From Bin5 sp965232575 (GTDB lineage: Bacteria; Chloroflexota; Anaerolineae; Caldilineales; Caldilineaceae), in assembly GCA_965232575.1 (NCBI GenBank), contig CBDDPZ010000008.1, forward strand, positions 1,302,001 to 1,366,000: a stretch of DNA of 64,000 nt, given 5' to 3'. Made by a program: the position numbers and the translations under genes. Below the pieces are notes generated by a model, which saw only the letters and a list, made by a program, of their open reading frames with translations, was not told where the DNA came from and did no database searches. This document shows, piece after piece, positions 49,369-57,046 of this stretch; the stretch's first letter is position 1; every line of letters starts with the position of its first letter.

Positions 49369-50355
49369 ATGCTTCAATTCCTTCTGCGCCGATTGCTCTA
49401 CATGGTTCCGACCTTGCTCGCGATTTCAATCGTCGCATTCGTCATCATTCAGTTGCCTCCCGGCGACTTTCTCACAACCATGGTGGCAGCCATGGCTGCG
49501 CAGGATGAAGACATGGATCAGGCGGCCATGGCCGCCCTGGAAGAGCAATACGGGCTTGGTCAGCCGGTACACATTCAGTACCTCAAGTGGATGCAAGGCA
49601 TCGTGACCAGAGGCGATTTCGGCGACTCCTTCGGCTGGAACAAACCGGTGTCCGATCTGGTATGGGGACGCCTGGCTTTGACCTTCGTCCTGTCACTGGC
49701 CAGCCTCCTATTTGTCTGGGTCGTGGCATTCCCTATTGGCATCTATTCGGCCGTCAAACAGTATTCGATCGGCGACTATTTCGCCACCTTTATCGGGTTC
49801 CTGGGCCTCGCCACGCCCAATTTTCTCTTAGCGCTTATCTTGATGTACATCGCCTTCAAATACTTCAATCAGAGCGTGGGCGGCCTCTTTTCTCCCGAAT
49901 ACCAGGAAGCGCCCTGGAGTTGGGGAAGAGTAGCCGACCTCTTTGCCCATCTGTGGGTGCCGGTAGTCATCATCGGTACCGCAGGCACAGCCAGTCTCAT
50001 TCGCATCATGCGCGCCAACCTGCTCGACGAACTCCGCAAGCCCTACGTCGTGACCGCCCGCGCCAAGGGCCTCCCGGAATGGAGACTCCTCTTCAAATAT
50101 CCCGTGCGCATCGCACTCAATCCTTTCGTAAGCACCGTCGGCTGGGTGCTGCCCACTCTCGTTTCGGGCGCAGCCATCGTCTCGATTGTGTTAAGCCTGC
50201 CTACCACTGGCCCCCTCTTGATCCGCGCACTCCTGCAGCAGGACATGTACCTGGCGGCCAGCTTCATCATGTTATTGAGTATTCTGACCGTCATCGGCAC
50301 GCTGGTGTCCGACCTCCTGCTTGCCTGGCTGGACCCCCGCATCCGCATGGAGTAA
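49369..50355 (+). CDS. Peptide-type ABC permease (DppB-like)
   Basis: 328 residues from the ATG at 49369; the upstream frame is translated repeat A. MLQFLLRRLLYMVPTLLAIS and IQLPPGDFLTTMVAAMAAQD open the protein. The coupling loop is RANLLDELRKPYVVTARAKG with a late PLLIRALLQQDMYLAASFIM. Six helices. It pairs with the C permease at 50697 and the ATPases at 51895 and 53074. The start site is weak (AGGTGTTCA), right behind the repeat. Confidence 0.9.
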   Translation: MLQFLLRRLLYMVPTLLAISIVAFVIIQLPPGDFLTTMVAAMAAQDEDMDQAAMAALEEQYGLGQPVHIQYLKWMQGIVTRGDFGDSFGWNKPVSDLVWGRLALTFVLSLASLLFVWVVAFPIGIYSAVKQYSIGDYFATFIGFLGLATPNFLLALILMYIAFKYFNQSVGGLFSPEYQEAPWSWGRVADLFAHLWVPVVIIGTAGTASLIRIMRANLLDELRKPYVVTARAKGLPEWRLLFKYPVRIALNPFVSTVGWVLPTLVSGAAIVSIVLSLPTTGPLLIRALLQQDMYLAASFIMLLSILTVIGTLVSDLLLAWLDPRIRME

Positions 50356-50397
50356 CAAACTGCAGTTTCTAGTTTTCAGTTTTTAATTGGCTTGCTG

Positions 50398-50616
50398 TTT
50401 GACGCTTCCGCCCTTCCTGTTTTTGCCGTTGCAGTTCTTCGTGTTTTCTTGGTGTTCTTCGTGGATAATTGTTTTTTCTTTCGCCAGGCGTCAGCGCAAA
50501 GTTGTCGTTTCTGACTGTGATTTTGGGGGATTTTCGAGATTAGGGGGATTAAAATCAACTGCAGTTGCCGTTAATCACAGTTAATCCCCTGAATCCCGGA
50601 AATCACAGTTCAGACA
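50398..50616. repeat. Repeats C and A (full copies) between the permease genes
   Basis: C (50398-50500): TTTGACGCTTCCGCCCTTCC … CTTCGTGGATAATTG … CGCCAGGCGTCAGCGCAAA. A (50513-50616): GACTGTGATTTTGGGGGATT … GATTAGGGGGATTAAAATCA, ACTGCAGTTGCCGTTAATCA, CCCCTGAATCCCGGAAATCA, CAGTTCAGACA. Then E phrases (ACTAAAAACT, CTATCCACTATTCACTG) to about 50690. The gap 50356-50696 holds no gene. Confidence 0.85.
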
Positions 50617-50696
50617 GGGGCCGTTGTCGTTACTAAAAACTAAAAACCGGCTACTAAAAACTGCCGTCCACTATCCACTATTCACTGGTGTTTCTT

Positions 50697-51860
50697 ATGG
50701 CCGTAACTGATGCAAAAACGTTACCCCCGGAGGCGGCCTCATCGGGAGCAGCCCCTGCCGAAGTAGAGAGCAGCGTCTCCGTAGCCTCCCAATGGCAACT
50801 GATGTGGTGGAAATTCCGCAAGCATCGCCTGGCCATGGCGGGCGGGATCGTGACGCTGATCATCTACGCCATTGCCCTCTTTGTCGAATTTCTCTCGCCC
50901 TCCAGCCCCGGCGTGATCCGCGCCGACTACACCTGGGCGCCTCCGCAGCGCCTCCATTTCCTGCGGCAGACGGAAGAAGGGATGCGTTGGGACCCCTACG
51001 TCAACGGCTACAAGGTTGAAATCGACCCCGAAGCGCTTAAGCGGACATTTGTAATCGACGAAGAGCAGATCGTCGACATCGGCTTCTTCGTGCGCGGCGA
51101 ACCATACAAAATGTGGGGGCTCTGGGAGACCGATCTCCACCTCGTTGGCTCCACCGATGCCGAAATCCCGGTCTACTTCCTCGGCGCCGACCGCATGGGC
51201 CGCGACCTGTTGAGCAGCATGATCTACGGCACGCGCGTCTCTATGTCCATCGGCCTTCTCGGCGTCTTCCTCAGCTTCTTCCTCGGCATCCTGCTGGGAG
51301 GCATCTCCGGCTTCTACGGAGGCACGACCGACAATCTCATCCAGCGCATCATCGAATTCATCCGCTCCATTCCCACCATCCCGCTCTGGATGGGACTGGC
51401 CGCAGCCCTGCCTACCGACTGGCCGCCCCTGCGCATCTACTTCGGCATCACCATTATCCTTTCCTTCATCGGCTGGACCGGCCTGGCACGCGTCGTGCGC
51501 GGCCGCTTTCTCTCACTGCGCACCGAAGACTTCGTGATGGCCGCCCGCCTCGACGGGGCCAGCGAGCTGACCACCATCTGGCGGCACATGGTCCCCTCCT
51601 TCTTCAGCCACATCATCGCCTCGCTCACACTTTCCATCCCGGGCATGATTCTGGCAGAAACCTCGCTCAGCTTCCTGGGCCTCGGCCTGCGCCGTCCGGT
51701 CGTCAGCTGGGGCGTACTCTTGCAGGAAGCCCAGAACATCCGCTCAGTCGCCACCGCACCCTGGCTCCTGATCCCGGGCCTGGCCGTACTTGTCGCTGTT
51801 CTCGCACTCAACTTCCTCGGCGACGGCCTCCGCGACGCCGCCGACCCTTACAACCGCTAA
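50697..51860 (+). CDS. Peptide-type ABC permease (DppC-like) with large outer loop
   Basis: 387 residues from the ATG at 50697 (a GTG at 50688 is possible; neither has a good site because E repeats fill the leader). After the first helix (IVTLIIYAIALFVEFLS) comes an extracytoplasmic region of about 120 residues up to YFLGADRMGRDLLSSMIYGT; standard DppC proteins have far fewer. It includes VDIGFFVRGEPYKMWGLWET. The EAA loop is AARLDGASELTTIWRHMVPS. The enlarged loop recurs in the second C permease and likely docks the big binding proteins. Confidence 0.9.
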   Translation: MAVTDAKTLPPEAASSGAAPAEVESSVSVASQWQLMWWKFRKHRLAMAGGIVTLIIYAIALFVEFLSPSSPGVIRADYTWAPPQRLHFLRQTEEGMRWDPYVNGYKVEIDPEALKRTFVIDEEQIVDIGFFVRGEPYKMWGLWETDLHLVGSTDAEIPVYFLGADRMGRDLLSSMIYGTRVSMSIGLLGVFLSFFLGILLGGISGFYGGTTDNLIQRIIEFIRSIPTIPLWMGLAAALPTDWPPLRIYFGITIILSFIGWTGLARVVRGRFLSLRTEDFVMAARLDGASELTTIWRHMVPSFFSHIIASLTLSIPGMILAETSLSFLGLGLRRPVVSWGVLLQEAQNIRSVATAPWLLIPGLAVLVAVLALNFLGDGLRDAADPYNR

Positions 51861-51894
51861 CATCTATCCACTATTCACGATTCACTGCCGTTCC

Positions 51895-52965
51895 ATGGAA
51901 ACGTCCGTACTGATAGAAATTAAGAACCTCAAGACCCACTTCTTCCTCGACGAAGGCACCGTTCAGGCTGTCAACGGGGTCGACTTTACCATCCATCAGC
52001 ACAAGACCCTCTGCGTCGTCGGGGAAAGCGGCTGCGGCAAAAGTGTCACCGCCCGCTCTATCCTCCAGATCGTCGATCAGCCGGGCCGCATCGTCGAAGG
52101 AGAGATCCTCTACCATCGCCCCGATCGCCTGTCGACCGCCGGGAACGGGGCGTGGACGTCAGACGAGGTCGGCTCCAACGGGAGTTCATCGACGGAGATC
52201 ATCGACCTGGCCGCGCTCGATCCCCGCGGCAGAGAGATCCGGGCCATCCGCGGCCAGGACATCTCAATGATCTTCCAGGAGCCCATGACTTCGCTCAGCC
52301 CCATCCATACCGTTGGCAACCAGATCACCGAAGCGATAAAGCTGCACACCGATATGCTTGATGATGAAGCCGAGGAGCACGCCGTCGACCTCCTGCGCCG
52401 CGTCGGCATTCCCCGCCCTGAAGAGCGCCTCGATACCTATCCTTTCGAGCTAAGCGGCGGCATGCGCCAGCGCGTCATGATCGCAATGGCCCTCTCCTGC
52501 AACCCGGCCCTCCTCATCGCCGACGAGCCGACCACTGCCGTCGATGTCACCACCCAGGCCCAGATTCTCGAATTGCTGGAGGCGTTGCAGGATGAGTTTG
52601 GCATGGCCATCATGCTCATCACCCACGATCTGGGCGTGGTCGCCGAGATGGCCGATGACGTTGTCGTAATGTATTTGGGGCAGGTGGCCGAGCGCGGAGA
52701 CGTGGACTCGATCTTCCACGATCCCAAACATCCCTATACACAGGCCCTGCTCAAGTCGATTCCCCGGCTTGGCGTAAGCCGCAATATGCAGCGGTTGGAT
52801 TCAATTCGGGGTATGGTTCCCGATCCCTACAACCGGCCAACCGGCTGTATGTTCGGGCCCCGCTGCGATCACTTCATGCCGGGCCGCTGCGACGCCGTCA
52901 ACCCGCCTGCCATTCCACTGGGACCCGGGCGGGAGGTCCACTGTCTGTTGTACGAAGACGAATAG
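51895..52965 (+). CDS. Peptide-type ABC ATP-binding protein (DppD/OppD-like)
   Basis: 356 residues from the ATG at 51895; the frame continues upstream through an E repeat without homology. IEIKNLKTHFFLDEGTVQAV, Walker A GESGCGKSV, signature ELSGGMRQRVM, Walker B LLIADEPTTAVDV, and the C-terminal GCMFGPRC-type Cys cluster. A stretch around residues 75-110 (GNGAWTSDEVGSNGSSSTEI) is longer and more polar than usual between Walker A and the Q-loop. It should pair with the F-type ATPase downstream. Confidence 0.93.
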   Translation: METSVLIEIKNLKTHFFLDEGTVQAVNGVDFTIHQHKTLCVVGESGCGKSVTARSILQIVDQPGRIVEGEILYHRPDRLSTAGNGAWTSDEVGSNGSSSTEIIDLAALDPRGREIRAIRGQDISMIFQEPMTSLSPIHTVGNQITEAIKLHTDMLDDEAEEHAVDLLRRVGIPRPEERLDTYPFELSGGMRQRVMIAMALSCNPALLIADEPTTAVDVTTQAQILELLEALQDEFGMAIMLITHDLGVVAEMADDVVVMYLGQVAERGDVDSIFHDPKHPYTQALLKSIPRLGVSRNMQRLDSIRGMVPDPYNRPTGCMFGPRCDHFMPGRCDAVNPPAIPLGPGREVHCLLYEDE

Positions 52966-53017
52966 GCGGATGGGTACCCACTCGCCTCGCCAAATGAACG
53001 CCATGATATTCCACAAT

Positions 53018-53063
53018 TAGTGGATAGTGAATAGAAAACTGCAGTTACTATCCACTATCCACT
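53018..53063. repeat. Repeat family E hairpin
   Basis: TTAGTGGATAGTGAATAG pairs with CTATCCACTATCCACTG across a loop AAAACTGCAGTTA; nearly perfect 16-bp stem. It lies 10 bases before the next gene. Confidence 0.8.
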
Positions 53064-53073
53064 GCATAAACCA

Positions 53074-54210
53074 ATGAGCGCACAATCGACCAACGGTTCA
53101 GAACATTCAACCCAGACGAACGGCAGCGCAGCCCCGGATTTTGCGCTGAGCCGACGCCATCTGTCGGCCCTTGGCGAAGCGCAAACAGTCCTGCTGGACG
53201 TCAGGAACCTGCAGAAGTGGTTTCCCATCACAGCCGGTTTTTTCCGGCGTACAGTCGGACATGTCAAAGCCGTTGATGATATCTCCTTCCACGTCCTGCA
53301 GGGCGAGACCCTCGGCTTGGTGGGAGAGAGCGGTTGCGGCAAGACAACGGCCGGCCGCTGCATCCTGCGCGCCTACGACCTCACCGGCGGCCAGATCCTG
53401 TTCCAGGACCATGATGGAAAGATGGTCGACCTGGGCCCCCTGACCAACAACGAGATGAAGCCCTATCGCCAGCAGGTGCGCATGATCTTTCAGGACCCCT
53501 TCAACTCCCTGAATCCACGCATGCCTGTCATCGATATCGTCGGAGACCCCCTCAAAATCAACAGGGTCGCCGCCGGCAAGGAACTGGAGGACCGCGTCGC
53601 ATCGCTGCTCGCCAGGGTCGGCCTGCGGCCCGAATACATGCGCCGCTATCCCCATGCCTTCAGCGGAGGCGAAAGACAGCGCATCGGCATCGCCCGCGCC
53701 CTCGCCCTCGACCCCCGACTGGTCGTGGCCGACGAAGCCGTCTCCGCCCTCGATGTCTCCGTCCGCGCCCAGATCCTCAATCTGATCAAGGACCTGCAGG
53801 AAGACTTCAACCTGACCTATCTCTTCGTTTCCCACGACCTCAGCGTGATCGAGTACATCTGCGACCGTGTCGTCGTCATGTACGTCGGCAAGATCGTCGA
53901 GGTCGCCGAAACCGAGGCGCTCTTCGCCCAGCCGTACCACCCCTATACCGAGGCCCTGCTCTCCGCCGTCCCCAACCCCGACCCGCGTATGCGGCAGCAA
54001 AAAGCCCGTATTGTCCTGGAAGGCGACGTGGCCGATCCTGCCAACCCACCCGGCGGCTGTTACTTTCACCCTCGTTGCCGCTACGTGCAGGAGCAATGCA
54101 GCCAGGAAACGCCGGAGCTGCGCGAAATCGCGCCCGGTCATTTCGCCGCCTGCCACTTCGCCGAGGAGTTGACACTCGCCGGCGTCACCGCCAGCGGAGA
54201 ATTGGGATGA
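53074..54210 (+). CDS. Peptide-type ABC ATP-binding protein (DppF/OppF-like) with repeat-coded insert
   Basis: 378 residues. VRNLQKWFPITAGFFRRTVG, Walker A GESGCGKTT, signature AFSGGERQRIG, Walker B LVVADEAVSALDVS (E-A-V instead of the usual E-P-V) and the Cys cluster GCYFHPRC. Residues about 23-38 (FALSRRHLSALGEAQ) are a translated 46-base repeat B lying between a polar N-tail and the conserved start of the domain, so the insertion is tolerated. The ATG has no clear Shine-Dalgarno site. The TGA overlaps the ATG of the small membrane protein gene (ATGA). Confidence 0.92.
   Translation: MSAQSTNGSEHSTQTNGSAAPDFALSRRHLSALGEAQTVLLDVRNLQKWFPITAGFFRRTVGHVKAVDDISFHVLQGETLGLVGESGCGKTTAGRCILRAYDLTGGQILFQDHDGKMVDLGPLTNNEMKPYRQQVRMIFQDPFNSLNPRMPVIDIVGDPLKINRVAAGKELEDRVASLLARVGLRPEYMRRYPHAFSGGERQRIGIARALALDPRLVVADEAVSALDVSVRAQILNLIKDLQEDFNLTYLFVSHDLSVIEYICDRVVVMYVGKIVEVAETEALFAQPYHPYTEALLSAVPNPDPRMRQQKARIVLEGDVADPANPPGGCYFHPRCRYVQEQCSQETPELREIAPGHFAACHFAEELTLAGVTASGELG
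53140..53185. repeat. Repeat family B (46 bp) translated in frame
   Basis: TTTGCGCTGAGCCGACGCCA … GCCCTTGGCGAAGCGCAAA, opposite orientation to the copy at 35115. With the following CA it makes 48 bases, or 16 codons, so the host frame is kept. Confidence 0.88.
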
Positions 54211-54584
54211 AGTCGGTGCACGAAGAGTTCGATGCCCAGTCACCCTGGGAAATCAGAGCCAAATACGTTGCCTACTTCGTCGGATGGGTCGCCTTTGTTG
54301 CCCTCACCTTTTATCTCTTGACGAGATTGCGGCTGAACCTGCTTCTTCTGATAGAGGCCTTCGACGTCAATCGCTGGGCAAGGTCGGCGGTACATAACTT
54401 CAGTTTTGTTATCTTAGGCCTCATTGGCCTGAGCATGGTCATCATTGTCGAAAACTATCTCCGTACAGCCGTACCGCAGAACCTTCTGTTGCGGCGTACC
54501 GCGATCGCTCTCGGCTCCACTCTCATTCTTCTGGTGGCTTCTCTCGCCCTTCACAGGTTTCTGTTTTTCTTGTTGACGACCTAA
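54207..54584 (+). CDS. Small membrane protein, DppF-associated (paralogue of 45887-46270)
   Basis: 125 residues, ATG in a 4-base overlap with the ATPase stop, so translation is coupled. Hydrophobic helices: YVAYFVGWVAFVALTFYLLT, FSFVILGLIGLSMVIIVENY, RRTAIALGSTLILLVASLAL. The order and spacing of helices and the V-N-(R/P)-W motif match the paralogue beside the other F-type ATPase gene. No family recognised. Coupling strongly suggests it works with this transporter, perhaps as an assembly or gating subunit; inference. Confidence 0.75.
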   Translation: MKSVHEEFDAQSPWEIRAKYVAYFVGWVAFVALTFYLLTRLRLNLLLLIEAFDVNRWARSAVHNFSFVILGLIGLSMVIIVENYLRTAVPQNLLLRRTAIALGSTLILLVASLALHRFLFFLLTT

Positions 54585-54646
54585 AGGATTCTCGACCGGC
54601 AAACCGTTAAGTCCGACTGTGCCACTGGAACTTCCGCCCCAATGAA

Positions 54647-54692
54647 TTTGCGCTGAGCCGACGCCATCTGCCGGCCCTTGGCGAAGCGCAAA
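54647..54692. repeat. Repeat family B (46 bp), non-coding copy
   Basis: TTTGCGCTGAGCCGACGCCA … GCCCTTGGCGAAGCGCAAA, nearly identical to the translated copy at 53140. It precedes the promoter of the next gene by 17 bases. Confidence 0.88.
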
Positions 54693-54709
54693 CAACGGCG
54701 AAAAGTCAT

Positions 54710-54738
54710 TTGATTTTTGCAGTCCCCGCGGGTATACT
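54710..54738 (+). promoter_or_regulatory. Candidate promoter of the second binding-protein pair
   Basis: TTGATT (54710-54715), 17 bases, TATACT (54733-54738). It would give a leader of about 195 bases that contains a repeat C copy. Confidence 0.55.
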
Positions 54739-54822
54739 TCTGCGCACGCCGGAGAATCTCTCCTGCTGGCGGTCTGCGAATTGGCACGTTTCAATCATTG
54801 CCATAAATCCAGGTATACAGGC

Positions 54823-54890
54823 TTTGCGCTGCCGCCCGGCGAAAGAAACAACACTGAGAAGAAGAGAACGGGAGGGCGGACAGCGTCAAA
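54823..54890. repeat. Repeat family C, shortened, inverted
   Basis: TTTGCGCTGCCGCCCGGCGA … GGGAGGGCGGACAGCGTCAAA, opposite orientation to most copies. The gap 54585-54937 otherwise contains only the B element and the promoter. Confidence 0.75.
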
Positions 54891-54937
54891 TAGAGGTGCA
54901 AACTTCCTTAGCCGTACCTACTCAAGGAGACGATCCC

Positions 54938-56962
54938 ATGAAAGGTCTGAAGCCCATCAAGTCTGAAGTTACGCGTCGTGACTTCGTGCGTCTGTCAGCG
55001 ATGGCTGGCGCCGGCACGGTCCTGGTCGCCTGCGGCGCAGGTGGAGAACCCGCAGCCGAGGCGCCGATGGAAGAGGCGCCCGCCGAATCTGCTGCAGAAG
55101 CCGCCCCCGATTCAGGGTCCATGTACAACGAAGCGCCCCGACTGGCCGAGATGGTAGCCAACGGCGAACTGCCGCCCGTTGATGAGCGCGTACCCGTCAA
55201 CCCACTTGTACTGGAAGGCCTTGACGGCGTCGGCAACTACGGCGGCCTATGGCGCGCCGGCCGCCGCGGCCAGGCCGACCACTTCGCAGTCAACCAGGTC
55301 ATCATTCGCGGCGCCTTGTCAGTCAACCAGGAGTTGACCATCAATCCCATGATCGCCGAGTCCTGGTCGGTCAGCGACGATGCCACCGAGTTCACCTTCA
55401 ATCTGCGCGAAGGCATGAAGTGGTCCGATGGGGCGCCCTTCACCTCCGCCGATATCAGGTTCTGGTACGACGAAGAGGTGCACAACGAGGAGCTGACACC
55501 CGTCTTCCCGGCCTGGCTCACCAGCGTCGTCGACGGCGAAAACGTGCCCGCCGAGGTCAGTACACCCGATGACACCACCGTCATCTTCAAGTTCGCCAGC
55601 CCCAATGCGCTCTTCCACTACAGCGCCGGCATTCTTCTCTCATTCCCCGTCCGCTCCGCCGAATACATGAAACAGTTCCACCCCGACCATACCGACGATC
55701 CGGCCGCGCTCGACCAGATGATCGCCGACGCTGACCTGGAACTGTGGACCGATCTCTACGTCGATAAGCGCAGCGGTCGCCATGAGAATCCCGAATCGCC
55801 GATGCTCTGGCCCTGGACTGTCGGAACCGATTTTACCGAACCGCTTGTTACCGCCACCCGCAATCCCTACTTCTGGGCAGTGGACACCGACGGCAACCAG
55901 CTCCCCTACATCGACGACCTCACCTTCCGCCAGTTCACCGACCCGGATGTCTACGCGCTCTGGTGCATCAACGGCGAAATCGACTGCCAGTCCCGCCATG
56001 TGCGTAACACCGACATAACCGTCCTTAAGGAGAACGAAGAGGCCGGCGACTACAAACTCCAGATCTGGCGCCGCACCGCCGTCTACGGTCTGCACCTCAA
56101 CATGACCGCCAGGGAACCCCGCCTGCGCGAGCTCTTCCAGGAACGCGACTTCCGTATCGCCTGCTCCATCGGTGTTGACCGCGACGCCATCAACGAGCTC
56201 GTCTTCGACGGCACCGCCACCAACATGCAGTACGGTCCGCCCGTCGAATCACCCCTCTACGTCGAAGAGCTGAACAATGCCCACCTTGAGTATGACCCCG
56301 ATAGGGCAAATGCTCTCATCGACGGCCTCGGCTACACCGAACGCGACGCAGAAGGCTACCGCCTCTGGAAAGATGGCAGCGGCGAACGCATCCGCTGGAC
56401 CATGTTGGGTGGCCCGACGGTCACCGACAACGATCAGATGCTCATAGACTTCCTCACTGACATGGGCTTCGAGATCAACTATCGCGGCGCCGAACGCGCC
56501 CTCGCCCAGGAGCTCGACCGCAACAACGACATCGAGGCCAGGACCACCTTCATGGACCGCAACCTCATCCCCCTCGCCGACCCGGTCATCTGGATCAACC
56601 GCGCCAACACCGAACGCCCCTGGGGCAACGCCTGGCAGATGTGGTCGGTCAATCCCGACAATCCCATCGGCGAACCGCCGCCCGACGGCCACTGGCAGTG
56701 GGACCTCTGGCGCATCTGGGACGAGATCCGCGTCACCGCCGACGGCGATAAGCAGAACGAGTTGTTCAAAGAGATCCTTCGCATTTGGGGCAGAGAACTG
56801 CCCACCGTCGGCTACTTCGGTGAACTGCCCCGGCCGGTCGTCGTCCGCAACGGCTTCAAGGGCATCCACGCCGGCTATCCCTGGGACTGCTGCCGCGGCG
56901 TCTACGAGCACATCATCGACAACGCCACCTGGTACTGGGAAGATCCGGAAAACCATATGTAA
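54938..56962 (+). CDS. Peptide-type ABC substrate-binding protein, Tat lipoprotein, copy 1 of a pair
   Basis: 674 residues from the ATG at 54938 behind AAGGAGACGATCCC. TRRDFVRLSA with lipobox LVAC marks Tat export and lipid anchoring. An Ala/Glu-rich linker, the prologue EMVANGELPPVDERVPVNPL and the family-5 core with FNLREGMKWSDGAPFTSADI follow. The end is NATWYWEDPENHM. The next gene is a paralogue whose DNA over 176 bases of the linker and prologue is almost identical. A hairpin separates the two. Confidence 0.92.
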   Translation: MKGLKPIKSEVTRRDFVRLSAMAGAGTVLVACGAGGEPAAEAPMEEAPAESAAEAAPDSGSMYNEAPRLAEMVANGELPPVDERVPVNPLVLEGLDGVGNYGGLWRAGRRGQADHFAVNQVIIRGALSVNQELTINPMIAESWSVSDDATEFTFNLREGMKWSDGAPFTSADIRFWYDEEVHNEELTPVFPAWLTSVVDGENVPAEVSTPDDTTVIFKFASPNALFHYSAGILLSFPVRSAEYMKQFHPDHTDDPAALDQMIADADLELWTDLYVDKRSGRHENPESPMLWPWTVGTDFTEPLVTATRNPYFWAVDTDGNQLPYIDDLTFRQFTDPDVYALWCINGEIDCQSRHVRNTDITVLKENEEAGDYKLQIWRRTAVYGLHLNMTAREPRLRELFQERDFRIACSIGVDRDAINELVFDGTATNMQYGPPVESPLYVEELNNAHLEYDPDRANALIDGLGYTERDAEGYRLWKDGSGERIRWTMLGGPTVTDNDQMLIDFLTDMGFEINYRGAERALAQELDRNNDIEARTTFMDRNLIPLADPVIWINRANTERPWGNAWQMWSVNPDNPIGEPPPDGHWQWDLWRIWDEIRVTADGDKQNELFKEILRIWGRELPTVGYFGELPRPVVVRNGFKGIHAGYPWDCCRGVYEHIIDNATWYWEDPENHM

Positions 56963-56978
56963 GCCAGACTGTGCAAAA

Positions 56979-57009
56979 AGGAGCGGGAAGACTCTCTTTT
57001 TCCGCTCCT
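56979..57009 (+). terminator. Hairpin between the two binding-protein genes
   Basis: AGGAGCGG (56979-56986) pairs with CCGCTCCT (57002-57009). The loop carries a T-run (CTCTCTTTTT). Probably a partial terminator or an mRNA-end protector. Confidence 0.5.
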
Positions 57010-57046
57010 CGCTTTATTCTTCTTTCACAAACAAGGAGACAACCGT

